This document shows positions 1-10,826 of a DNA stretch of 64,000 nucleotides, one piece after another (position 1 is the stretch's first letter; each line of letters begins with the position of its first letter). This DNA is from Plenodomus lindquistii (Eukaryota > Ascomycota > Dothideomycetes > Pleosporales > Leptosphaeriaceae). Position numbers and translations under genes: made by a program. The notes beneath the pieces were generated by a model. That model was not told the DNA's origin and made no database searches. It saw nothing but the letters and a program-made list of their open reading frames with translations. Location: contig JANUWI010000018.1 in the NCBI GenBank assembly GCA_025504975.1, positions 868,001 to 932,000 on the forward strand, given 5' to 3'.

Positions 1-2409
1 AAAGAACGCACACGAGTTAGCAGAGCCTGCGATCGATGTAAAAGGTACACACACTCTGAATTAAGGTCATGTTTCATAGCTTGACAACGCCTGTTCCTGT
101 GCACTTTGACTATGGCTCACGTGCTCTACGAGAATACTAATATGCCTACAGAAAGAAGACAAGATGCAGTGGAAGATGCCCATGTATTCTCTGTCAAAAG
201 TCCGGCTTACCATGCGAATTCACAGCATCGTATACTCGAGGGAGACTTCCTTCGATCATCGTGGACGACACCTCAATGACCGCAGAGAACTCTGAATCAA
301 AAGCAACCAAGTCAGATGCAACTCCTACACTTGAGTCTCCTATGAAACCAACATCAAATTCGTCTTTTCAGTATCCCCGCATATATTCATCGCCAGCATT
401 AGATCAGTCAGCTGTCTCTAACAACACGGATCGAGCCGATGCATCAAATGAATTCGCAGTGCGAGATCCACGATCACGGGGCTCACCAGAACCAGCACAA
501 GCTCAGACAGACTCACAAGGCCATTATGTCGGTTCTTCATCAGCTGCATCATTCCTCTTGCGCATACAGAAACGGCTGCATCAGAACTCGTCTCTGTCGC
601 ACGACTCTAGCATCTTCACGTTTGGCGATGCACCACTTCCAGAATTTGATCCATCCTTCTTCGTGCTACCACCTAAAACCGATGCACAAAGGCTAGTTGA
701 GAGATACTTCGACTACGCAGCACCGACCCATCGGTTCCTACATCGCCCGAGCATTGAGAAATTGGTGGAAGAGTTTTACGAAACACAGGGGGAGATGAGA
801 GGTCGTGAAGATGGTAAGGCCAAGGCTGCGTTACTGATGGTGGTATTCGCGCAAGCACAAGCATACATGCCGCCGGGAAGTACTGTACAGGAAAATAGGT
901 TAGTTGCTTCCTGCCTTCTAGTGCCACTTGCTGTGCTCATAAGATGCAGTGCACGATATTTTTTCGCAGCCGAGAATCAATTGTCGAAGGAGCGTGGGGC
1001 TGTGCGCTTAGCAAGCGTACAAGCGCGGCTACTACAATGCTTCTACCTTCTCACACAATCCCGGATCAACCACTGCTGGAGTTTGTTCGGGACCCTGTCA
1101 CACCTAGCCTTTGCTATAGGCTTACACCGCGGCCGGAAATATGATGTCTCAAGTAGGGGTAAGATTGACTATGTGGAGATCGAGGATCGTCGCCGGCTCT
1201 TTTGGTGCGCGTATTCTTTGGACAAGTACCTTGCAGCTGCACTTGGAAGGCCGCGAACTTTCAAAGACGAAGACATCGATCAGGTACGGCATTGAAACCT
1301 GTGCGCTCGACAGTGACTGATAGCATGTTTAGGAGCTACCCACTATCGTCAATGACAACGACCTCCACCCAACCTATATGTTACCAACGTCTTCAAAGTC
1401 GCACTCAATCATGATGGGCCCTGTGGAACACATCAAACTCATACGCATAGTTTCTCTCGTCCTTCGTGATCTCTACTCCATCCGACCACCTAGCCTCACA
1501 CTACGGGTTGAGCTTTCTTCGAAATACACAAACGACCTGCACACGTGGCGAAGCTCCTTATCTCGCTTCCTTCAAGATCCAGTCGATGGAGGTGGAGTCG
1601 AGAGTCATCTTCTGATCCCAATTTATCAGCGACAACGGAGCGTCCTCAATCTATCCTACTACCATGCAATACTTCTGATACACCGGCCATTCTTACTACG
1701 CGACTTCGCCAGCCTTACACAAATGCCGACAAACCCCGCATGGGCCAACGGCGCTGGTGTAGACACAAGCGCCAACGTGACAACTTGTATCGAAGCCGCG
1801 ATGAACATCGTTCGCGTTGTAGACGACGTATTCACTTCGTCTAATCTCTTCCGCTCGTTCTGGTTCACCCAGTACTATGCGTTCTGCGCAGTTGTCGTAC
1901 TCTACATCTACTGCATCCAACAACACCTAATCACACCAGGACGATGTGAAGGCTACTTTGCAGCAGGCCAGAAGTGCCAGCGGCAGCTCGAAAGTATAAG
2001 CGGAACTGACAATCTTGCACAACGCTACTGTTTAGTCCTTGAGGAACTGCGTGTCGAGGCCCAGCGTTCAAGCGGCCGGCTCTCCAGCGCTAGCGAGACC
2101 CCGATTGCTCAGCCATCGGAGACCGCTGTATCCGTTGGTGATAATGGATTACAGGATGCCTTGCTCCCAGTGTCTACGACTCCACAGACGGACTCGGCAA
2201 GCCCATGCATGGGCGCCTTTTACAATCCGAGTAACATACCGCCTACACCCGAGAGCGCAGTGTTCAACGCGAATTTCCTTGCTTCAAACAGCGTAATGGC
2301 TGACCTTACGAGCTGGGGTCAATTCGACAGTCTGGTGACTGCGGGTATTGGAATGTTTGATGCTGGTTTCCAAGGGGATATCGGATTCGGCTTTGGCTTT
2401 GGGATGTGA
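1..2409 (+). CDS. Zn2Cys6 fungal transcription factor (5' end outside window)
   Basis: Nuclear DNA-binding regulator of the Gal4 type. The window opens inside the zinc cluster: residues CDRC are at bases 28-39, an intron follows (45-151), and KKTRCSGRCPCILC continues after it. This gives the six-cysteine pattern C-X2-C-X6-C-X5-C-X2-C-X6-C. A Ser/Thr-rich linker follows, then a fungal_trans middle-homology domain (about bases 690-1900; it includes YFDYAAPTHRFLHRPS and the DRRRLFWCAYSLDKY block typical of the family). The C-terminus is Gly/Phe-rich. I place introns at 45-151, 899-949 and 1284-1332; together they give one continuous frame (exons 1-44, 152-898, 950-1283, 1333-2409). The 899-949 intron is 51 bases and has no stop, so it is less certain. 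The target genes cannot be told from the sequence. Confidence 0.88.
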
Positions 2410-2938
2410 TGATACTTGGCGTCACCTACGACGAATCCAAATCAGTGTTGGGGCATATCTGTGTGGCATATACTGCGTCGATTGGGATTTTCTTCCAACA
2501 GCTTCAAGCAGCACCAAGTCCATGTTACTGCGCATTCGCGTAATTACATAACATGCTTCATTGGCAGATCGAGCCATCTGAGGTTGGGTCATGCTTGATG
2601 TTGTGACCATCAACAGGATTCTTAAATGCTCACAACGTATCGCTATACCTACATACTCTCGGTAGAAAGCACTCGGTTACATCCCAGTCACTGAGAGCAG
2701 AATAGAGACCAAGGGAGTAATTCATTGAGTGAAATTTCCTCAACGAGAAGAAAAAAAGAAGCATGAAGTTTGATCACAAGAAGAGGACATTGCATATTAA
2801 GAAAATTGCTAACAATATTGGGGTGTTTTATTCTACACAATACAAACGTCAGGGAGGCATACTTACCCAGAAGCTGCCGCCCGAAAAATGGGAGCCGGGA
2901 AAAGATGGAGACATAGTAGTAAGAGCAGTTCTAACCCC
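2410..2938. other. Tail-to-tail intergenic spacer
   Basis: This lies between the convergent 3' ends of the transcription factor and the J-domain gene. It is moderately A/T-rich toward its right half and presumably holds both 3' UTRs. I see no gene in it. Confidence 0.6.
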
Positions 2939-3781
2939 CTAAGTGAAGAAAGAAGAAAGAGGGTAAGCACGCACAGGTAGTTCCATGTATTCTTCCTCTT
3001 CATCTTCCGACTTCGACTTTGGCTGTGACTTCAAAGCCTCAGCATGCTTGACAGCCCGAGTAAGCTCTTCCAGCATAGCGCGACGCTTCTCTTCCTTACT
3101 GTCTTGCAATTCCTGGCTCTTCTCGTCAAGTCCAAAAGTTGGAACGCGGTTTGACAGTGCCTCGTTCTGCTTCTGGAACAAGCTCAGGCGCTGTTGCGGG
3201 GTGAGCTTCGAGTTGTGGTGAGCGTCGTGCTCGTCGCGCCACGTGCCGGTAGCAGTCTTGATGTCTCCTCCAATATTATCCCACTTGGGACCAGAGGCGA
3301 CCGCAGGCGCAATGACGTATTTGCGTCGAGCACGAAACTTTGAGATGTTCGATTTGGGTTGATGCTTGACCTCCTCCGATGCTTGGGCTTTGCGCGCTTC
3401 CGCTGGGTCTGCCTCAAAATTGCCCTTATGCTCACGTCGTCTAGTCTCACAAGCTTCTTCGGAATTGTTGCCAGAGGCGCGCTGCGGCTGTTCCCTGCGA
3501 GGGTGAGAAAACTTTTCCGCGTGATGATCAAACTTTTGGTTCGTCGTTGGCGAACCAGGAATAGGTTCGACATAAGGGTTAGCCAAGCAGTACTCGTACG
3601 CCGCCTGGATTTTCTGGAAGCGTGCTGTGGCAGTTTCCTGCTCAGCTTCACCTACCTTATCTGGGTGGTGACGCAGGGCCATGACTTTGTAAGCTGCTCG
3701 GATTTCGTCTTCAGACGCAATTTTGGCTACGCCCAAAATTTGGCGCGCATTTTGCGCAATGTAAAGCTTGAAGTCAGACAT
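2939..3781 (-). CDS. J-domain (DnaJ/Hsp40) protein
   Basis: Single-exon gene of 280 aa starting at an ATG. The J domain fills roughly residues 10-75, with helix II ending in RHHPDKVG; the HPD tripeptide at about residues 39-41 is the motif that stimulates Hsp70 ATPase. The rest is charged and low-complexity, rich in Lys, Glu and Arg, with a long helical C-terminal segment and an acidic stretch (SEDEEEEYMELP) near the end. No Gly/Phe region, zinc-finger repeats, signal peptide or membrane segment is visible. It is therefore a class C J-protein, probably soluble in cytosol or nucleus. Fungal relatives of this layout include splicing- or ribosome-linked J-proteins, but I cannot choose between them. 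It is convergent with the upstream transcription factor. Confidence 0.85.
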   Translation of the reverse strand: MSDFKLYIAQNARQILGVAKIASEDEIRAAYKVMALRHHPDKVGEAEQETATARFQKIQAAYEYCLANPYVEPIPGSPTTNQKFDHHAEKFSHPRREQPQRASGNNSEEACETRRREHKGNFEADPAEARKAQASEEVKHQPKSNISKFRARRKYVIAPAVASGPKWDNIGGDIKTATGTWRDEHDAHHNSKLTPQQRLSLFQKQNEALSNRVPTFGLDEKSQELQDSKEEKRRAMLEELTRAVKHAEALKSQPKSKSEDEEEEYMELPVRAYPLSSFFT

Positions 3782-4272
3782 TTTTGGGTAGTTGTGATGC
3801 GTGCTTGCGTTGCAGAAGAGTCAATTGTTCGAAGAATATCGAATGCTTAGCAAGTTGTAGTGGGGAGTGTGCGCACTGAAAGGGTGTCTGGAAAGAGATT
3901 TGCAGGGTTCGCCTGGGAAATCTTCGCTATATAGAAATTCGAGGCAAACATTGCTCGGGTACAGTGTTGGTGGACTGTTCACAGTTCCTGTTCTCGATAG
4001 TCTGGTGTTGATCCACAATGTATTGTGCTACCTGTGGGAGAAAACCGGTATCCACTATGTAGATGCACAGCACCGTGTTTGCAGGTTTCCTGGCCACCGA
4101 AGCTTTTCATCACTATAAGAGATGTAAGTTTTGTTCTAATCACCTTAAATCACAGACGGCCACCTTATATGGACTCGTACGGTCTTAGCATCAATGTCTC
4201 GACAGTTTGGTGTTGCAGTGTAACGGCTTGAGCTGGTCGAACGCTGTAAAGAGACCTTGTGCTGAGACATCA
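3782..4272. other. Intergenic region upstream of the J-domain gene
   Basis: It should contain the promoter of the minus-strand J-domain gene. No coding signal or obvious promoter element is visible. Confidence 0.5.
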
Positions 4273-4644
4273 ATGAGGCCGCGAATAACAACGTGCAAGC
4301 TCAAGTCTCAGTCTCGCCGGTCTCAGGGAGTAGAGCAAGTCTCTCTTGGACTTGCTCTTTCTCGTCTGACTAGTCAGCAGCGACTCTCCCGTCGTTTGGC
4401 TCAAACTCAAGATGTTCCATTGGAGGAGCGTAAGCCTTCTTTCGAACATGAGCACAAGAAGCAACCTCAGGTTGCGGAGAAGGCTGGTGCCAAGTCAGCT
4501 AAGCGTGTCATGATTATGCAACTAAAGCCCAAGACCAAGTCAAAGTGGGGTACACTACTTTTAGAAGACGTCGAAGAGGATGAATCGCTTGTAGAGTGTA
4601 CTATTCCTCTATCATTCTACTGCAAGGATGGGCGTGTAGAGTAG
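4273..4644 (+). CDS. Unrecognised small basic ORF
   Basis: An ATG-initiated ORF of 123 aa. The N-terminal two-thirds is Arg/Gln/Ser-rich and basic (for example SRLTSQQRLSRRLAQTQ). The C-terminal third is more ordered (KWGTLLLEDVEEDESLVECTI). I recognise no family, and there is no signal peptide or membrane segment. It sits between the J-domain promoter and a decayed kinase, so it may be a remnant or a chance ORF. The hydrophilic, non-repetitive composition and the proper ATG are the only arguments in favour. Confidence 0.3.
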   Translation: MRPRITTCKLKSQSRRSQGVEQVSLGLALSRLTSQQRLSRRLAQTQDVPLEERKPSFEHEHKKQPQVAEKAGAKSAKRVMIMQLKPKTKSKWGTLLLEDVEEDESLVECTIPLSFYCKDGRVE

Positions 4645-5240
4645 ATTGCTAGTGCTCTTGCGCTTTTGCGCTTTTTCTATCCTAAGGCGTTCGTTATTAG
4701 CTTTTTAGTTGTATGAGCATCAGATTGAATTCCATTACTGAATGACTGACTTTCCAAATTATGCAAGCATAATCATCGAGTTCCTTTGTGACAACTTGGA
4801 GTGAAGGTGGCCGGCTGAACGGCAGGCACCCATCAAACGAGTGCCTGACAAAATTCGCACAACAACAACAATGTGAAGAATTGTTTTGACAGGATAGTAC
4901 TGAGACTTACGATTGTGGGAGCAACACTAGTTCGAGATTTCAGAGGTACAAGTAATGGTGGTGTCGTGGTGAGATGAGGTGTAGAGTCTATACGCGTTCC
5001 AAAGCAGCGGCGCAAGTGTACTTGCGACTCGATGTGAAAGCGCGATCCCGCACATTGGGAAGGTCATCATCAGTCACGTCAAAGGTGGCTCTAATCCACA
5101 GAACAATCACTCCGTATGTGCCAAACGGGTGCAGCAAACGCAAGCCAGAGCCAAATCTCACTTACACTTATGTTTCTGGTCTTACACTCACCTATGGTCC
5201 ATTACGTCCAGAATACCCCGAGCGAGTCCATTCGACCGAC
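4645..5240. other. Intergenic region before the decayed kinase
   Basis: Short, unconvincing ORFs only. I see no supported gene or repeat. The promoter of the decayed kinase, if it had one, would lie here. Confidence 0.45.
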
Positions 5241-6415
5241 ATGTCTTCCTTTGATAGCGCTCTCGAGGCACCCACTAGCAACCCACCTCGGAAGCATTCA
5301 CGTATCCAGCGCCATTGTCCCTCTCTGACTTCAAGCGTATGAAGAAACTGGAAGATGGCTCAGAAGGCGTCTTCGAGGCCTAGAAACACTCTTCGACAGG
5401 CGCACTTATTGCTGTGAAGATTATCTCGCGCTGGAGAAAGACAATAGACGAAGTCGAGATCCTACGTGACCTTCCGGCTCACGCGCCCATTGTCCGATAC
5501 TTGGGGTTCGTGGAGGAGCAGCGGACCTTGAATAAATCGTCAATTCTGCTCGAATATTGTGGGTGTGGCGACCTCTTTCAAGCTACTCGGAACCCGGAAC
5601 GTGACAATTGCATCGTCTCGGAAGTTTTCCTGTGGTCAGTATACATCCAGCTATCCGCTGCTATCGCTTTCCTGCATGAACCCATCGATGAACAACACAC
5701 CATGGGACGCGACGGCTGGAGGCCAATCGTCCATCGAGATGTGAAGATTGAAAAACATACTGGTGAAGAGCCTCGGCATAAAGGAAGACATATCAGATCT
5801 TCATCTGAAGCTTGGGGAGTTTGGGCTTCCTGCTTCTACGATCCGACATCTAGAGACTTTGCGCACAATTTTGGCACCACTGCTAGCTGGCCACTGGAAA
5901 TGGTGCAGACCACCACGAATTGGAACATACACTGCGCATCACCTGCTGATGTGTGGAGAGTTAGGGTGATCATCCACGACCTTGCTCACTGCTTCAATCC
6001 AATCGTGTCACCGCAATACATCCGAAAATTGTGGCTGAAAAGTGGCAAAGCGAAGCCATATAAACATGACTCGTCTAAAGCGCACAAGTGGAATCACTGG
6101 GGTGCGAGAGTATCACAACGCGTCCTGCCCATCAATCTTGAGCCAGATGCGCCATTGCCCAAGTCCACGGGCTTCTTGGGTACTTCCGATGATCCAGACG
6201 CGGCGTACATCCGGAAGCATCGTCCTAGTACGAAACACCCTGATCTCCTCAACCACTGCATGATGCTTGCGTTGAATATGGACCCGGAAGATCGCGTATC
6301 CGCCGGAGTTTTGTGGACTACGGTCCTCGAGATGCATTCGCACTACCTCATGGAACAGTTTCCATCCCAGCATGAGCAACATCTAAGTGAGCTTGCCGAC
6401 GATGCCGCATGTTAA
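5241..6415 (+). pseudogene. Decayed serine/threonine protein kinase
   Basis: Protein-kinase hallmarks are present but spread over several frames. A glycine-loop-like segment (LEDGSEGVFEA, near 5345-5380) is followed directly by an in-frame TAG at 5381-5383. The same frame then gives the beta-3 lysine motif (GALIAVKII) and the catalytic-loop start IVHRDVKIE near 5738. Just after that the coding continues one frame over (NILVKSLGIKEDISDLHLKL, then GEFGL in place of DFG) and returns to the first frame near 5835 (FYDPTSRDFAHNFGTTASW, then SPADVW). The first shift fits one extra A in a run of five and the second one missing base. A further shift seems needed near 5270. No GT-AG intron removes the TAG. 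This is a pseudogene unless the assembly is wrong. Confidence 0.8.
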
Positions 6416-7327
6416 CGGCTTGTGTGCTGTGCACATGTTGGGATGGGAGGTCATGTTTGATCGTGCATTGTTGGAGGAGTGCACCGAGCGAGGAAGCAGT
6501 GTCCAATCTCAAGGACCATAGTCTATACAACGATTGTTGTAAAGTCGATGACGCGAGGGTCAAATCCTGATGTACGTATCATGTGTTAGAGACGTCCGTC
6601 ATGGCCGCTCGTCGGGTGTGTGCGCGTATCAGTGATTAACCGCACTAGATGACTAATATCTCGGCTAACCGTTCTTGCTAGGCGCGTCATCTTCGCGATT
6701 CTGTGCCACTGCCTCCAACACCAACTAACCCACATCATTATCCACAAGTTTTGTACAGAGTATGTATTCAACTCCCTCTTTCCATACTTCCTTCCTCATG
6801 AATGATGATCACATTACACTTGAACCGAGAGCCTCTCAGACAGCCTATCTGGTTACTTTGTGGTTTGCACTTGCTAGCCCGAGTCAGCGAGATTGTGGCA
6901 GCCTTGAGGCTCAATGCGCGAGTGAAAGATAGCTCTGACAACTTCCTGATCCCCTTGCTGAGCAAACTCCATATGTGTTGTTCACAGGCTGATAACGATA
7001 ATAGGTTTTGCCGGGACTTGTAGGATTAGATCTGTACCCACGCACTGCAATTTCGTATGGGTGGGCAGGCATTGTGCAACGTGCCCATGTTCGACGCCTC
7101 AAAGTCGGTTGCGGATTTGGTAGAAGAAAGGTGGCGCAGGAAAAGCTTGGTACTAAAGACTCTCATTGAGACGATTGTACATTTGTGGATATCTATGATC
7201 TGGTATCTTAAGCTAATGTATAAGTGTGCCCTCAGTAACGCCATTCTAATGCCGCTTCACGCCAAACATTACAAACCAACATCAGTGCGCGTTGGTATCA
7301 TGCAGATTCAATACCCTCCGCTATTAC
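6416..7327. other. Gene-free spacer
   Basis: About 0.9 kb between the kinase pseudogene and the 3' end of the glycosyltransferase gene. Only short ORFs in conflicting frames are present; no tRNA, repeat or coding pattern is visible. Confidence 0.5.
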
Positions 7328-8619
7328 CTAGGCCGTTTCACTTTCTTCTCTCGGCAAATCTGCGTGTAGCTTCTCAGACTTCTTCGGCTCCTTGTACCAG
7401 AGGTCTTTTTGCTCCTTCAGTAGATTCTTCTGGATGACATCCGTCAAAGCTTGCATGACGCTGTTGCTGCTGGCACCCTTTGCCTGGTCCTTTCCGAGTG
7501 TGTAGTGGCGCACGAATTGGCCGTTACAGTCGCTCTGTTTGATATTAGCATTTACTTTGGCGCGGTAAGCAATGTTGAGTCTACATACCATGCCACCTGG
7601 ATTGTATTCTAAGGTATCCTCTTTGTATCCGGGCCAGCCCACTGCATCATCGCAAGGTATGCTAACAATTGTCTCAGGTGTCTTGTTGAAGTCGTAACGG
7701 ATGTACTCGGAAAAGGCGCGTTGCTCGTGGCTCCATTGGTACGCCCAATGTTTACAACCAGCATAACGCTCCTCACTCGGACAATCACGCCATGCCTCCA
7801 GCATGTCGAGAGTGGTGGTTGAGTTCTGCGCAACAACAAAACCGGTGTTGAGAACGCGAAGGCCCTTGCTGTCCCTGCTGATGGAGTTGCCGTCGTGGAA
7901 CTCTTCTGCGTCCCAAGGCATGGCAATAGACGTATGACTGTGGATCCCCCATCGATTGAACATCCATTCCAAAGGGACTTCGAGATGCGGCAATGTGACA
8001 TCGGCATCCATGGCGACGACAAACTGATAATCAGGCAGCAGTTCGCGGAAGACGTGGGGCAAGATCCAAGTGTCATGACGATCCTCCATCTTCTGTGCTT
8101 GGTAGAACTTGTAGTCGTATCCGTGGATCATGGCGTATAGGTAGTGATTCATGATGGCGTTGGATACGAGTCCTCCTCCATGCATGTTGATGTTCTCCCA
8201 ATCCATCAGAGCAGGGTTTAGAATCTGATTCGCTTCGGTCGGTACTCGGGTGTCGATGTCCACAATGAGGACCTTCTTTCCCAAAGACTTCTTCCATATC
8301 GAATCGTTGCCGGACTCGAAGCGCTTTCCGGATGCGTCGACGTACTCTGGAGACGATGGATCGTGCAATATTGGAGCAAAGAGCGAAGTGATTGTGTCAC
8401 GTAGGGTTGAATCATGCTTTGCTGATTCTGGAGTACTGAAATACGTTAGGGACATTTCAAAGGCCCGAAGGACTTGTTCACTCACCAATGAGTGATCTTT
8501 TCAAGCTTCTCATAAACGAGCTTTGATCGGTCTGCGGAGCCAAAAAGATAGAAAGAGCATGATGCGATAAGGAAGAGGAAAGGGATGACAACAAGAAACC
8601 AACGCTGAGGGGCCAACAT
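7328..8619 (-). CDS. Golgi type II glycosyltransferase (GT34/nucleotide-sugar transferase-like)
   Basis: I read three exons: 8619-8486, 8435-7589 and 7534-7328, giving 395 aa. The short N-terminal cytosolic tail (MLAPQRW) is followed by one hydrophobic anchor (FLVVIPFLFLIASCSFYLF) and then a luminal catalytic region, the usual plan of a Golgi enzyme. The catalytic part has a DXD-type metal and nucleotide-sugar motif (VVAMDADVTLPHLE) and a later TGFVVAQNS segment typical of the fold. The intron at 7535-7588 is 54 bases with no in-frame stop, but it has a GTATGT donor, a TGCTAAT branch point and a CAG acceptor, so I remove it. The intron at 8436-8485 resolves a stop. It probably adds sugar to mannoproteins or mannan; the donor sugar cannot be told. 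The GMA12/MNN10-like assignment is tentative. Confidence 0.8.
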
Positions 8620-10826
8620 GATCAAACAAACGTTTTCCTGTACAAGCGGAATGAACAGTGAGCACAGCAAGAATAAGAGAAGAACGAGAGGGGGTGGGTG
8701 AGCACAGAGATGGGTGACATGTGGCGGACCTGAGTAACTCCAATATTACGGAATGCGGTCTCACGGTTCACCAATCGCACAAACCTTGCGGGCTGGCGCC
8801 AGGCGCCATGGGACCGTATTACATCAACCAAGCAAATGGCTGGTCAAGAACTGTCTTGGTTCAACCGGGCCGCATTGTTTGTTCTCTCAGGAGAAAGGGG
8901 TTTCCGTTGTCACTCGCGCTGTTTCCGTACCGCCGCTATCGAAAGTCTCCGCTTTCGCCTTTCTCAACTAGTGGAGATAGCCAAATGCTTCCCATCACTG
9001 GTGGCCAAACTATGATGTAACCCCTGAGTCTTGGGCTCATCATCTCAACATGACGGCGAGATGGAAATTGTGTTGAGAAACTGTCAGCAATCTGCAAGGC
9101 TGAGCGCGATCACGCCTCCCTTCCGGTAGCGCCGCGATGTACCTTGGCATCCACATCCGGCTTAGCTCGAAGAGCGGCGTGGCTGACTAAACTCAACGAA
9201 CCAACAACACAATGGCAATCTCAGCAGGCGACTACGGAAGTCTACGGACGCTTACTTTGTCACATCAGCGGCTGACGACGCGCTGATGGTTCAAGCTCCA
9301 CAGTGGCACGCTGAAGCCTTCTAGCGTAGATGTATTTCAAGTCCCTACGCTGAGCAGATTTCCCACAAACTACATTTTTCCAATTATCGTATCCATGTGC
9401 TCAAACACTCTTCATTGCGCTTAAACTTTGCTGTCTGACGTCACGGTATGAATCCTCGTCCGTGCCAGCCGCCATTGCTCAAATACTATCTCGACAGGAG
9501 GACACGCAAGCTGCTTATTTACTCGGTTCCCCGCGCCTCCGTACATAATTATGTGTAGTGTAACTCTCAAGTTTGTTCTCCCAAACTGGTCTGCGAGTTT
9601 GGGTGATGAATTCAAAAACAGCAATGAATACTGTGAAACAAACACACCAAGCAGGCGGCCAGTTTGTTCGTAATCGCATGACGATAAAGGAAATAGGGTC
9701 GCATGTCAAGGTCACCGATCGATCTATGATGTCGAATCCGAGCATTCCTTGGGGGACCAACGATGCGACCGTTGATCTTTGATATCACACTTAGTCAACG
9801 GCTTCTGTGTGACGACGAAGATCAGATTGACCTCGTCTTGACACAATTGCCGCGGCTCTCGAATATTCATGTGTCCTGAGCTGGATCAGATCCTCCGTCA
9901 TCCGTTGACGAGGCTTCTGAACGCTGCTCAGTTCCCAATCCGTCTTTGCTACTCTTCCATAGTAGAGCGGTAAAGGACTCTTACAGGGGTTTAAGATGAC
10001 CGTGCGCGCAGACGTTCAAACTGCCACGGCTCGACGAAATCACAATGGATTTGTTTGTAGTATGCAGGCACGTAGTACTACCTAGAGCTTGTAATAGGCA
10101 TAAGTTTTTTTTTATGAAATAAACGTAGGTGCATTCAAGCGTGATGCTGCTCACTGGTGATGTTTATGCTTGCACGGCCGCCCCACATGGAGTACTTTTG
10201 CTGGATACACCACAGTCAGTGTGCCTTTAATCCTGATTCAAAATCTGGGGTAAAGCCCTTCGTAAGTTTGCTTGCAATCCTGTCGTTCTTGTGTACATCG
10301 ATTCTTTGCCTGTATCTCGTCGACCGCTACACGCCTTTGAGCCAGTATGTAACAGTCGAAGGCGTAATCACCGCAGCTAGCCCGCCCGACCCGCGGCATC
10401 AGCATGCTGGTAAGATTTGCTGCAAGCGAAGTTCAATAGGCCAAGCAAGTGAAGTGGGCTTGCCGTTTGAAAATGGGACTGCCAATCGTGCCGTTACACA
10501 ATGATGGATCTCTCGATCGAAGTACTCTTTTCGAGGTGGTTTGCACTCAAGTCTTAGATGTAGATCACGAAGATGTAAGAAAAGCTTCCGCCACATCTCA
10601 AACTCTAGGCTTGATTAATCATATACTCGCCGGAATAGACTTCCGCGAAAGCTTGAAGACTAGCAGCCTCTCACTGCGGTGGGATAGAGTGAAGCTACAG
10701 CTAGCGTAATCTGATGCGTCTATACCCTATGCGTCAATGTGTGCTCAAATTAGGCAATTTTGACAGCGCGTGCAGCACTGCATTACTATATACAATACCA
10801 AGGTCTTTATATACAAGGCGCGTCGC
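8620..10826. other. 2.2 kb gene-free region
   Basis: This separates the glycosyltransferase promoter (right of 8620) from the 3' end of the HAD phosphatase gene. The reading frames are short and conflicting, and base composition is near that of the surroundings. I found no transposon ends, tRNA or tandem array. Confidence 0.5.

Noticed and set aside
6530..6575. GGGTCAAATCCT resembling a tRNA B box
   Set aside because: No matching acceptor or anticodon stems can be drawn around it.
10157..10504. 115-codon ORF with a hydrophobic stretch
   Set aside because: One hydrophobic patch only, no conserved pattern, and other frames are equally open nearby.
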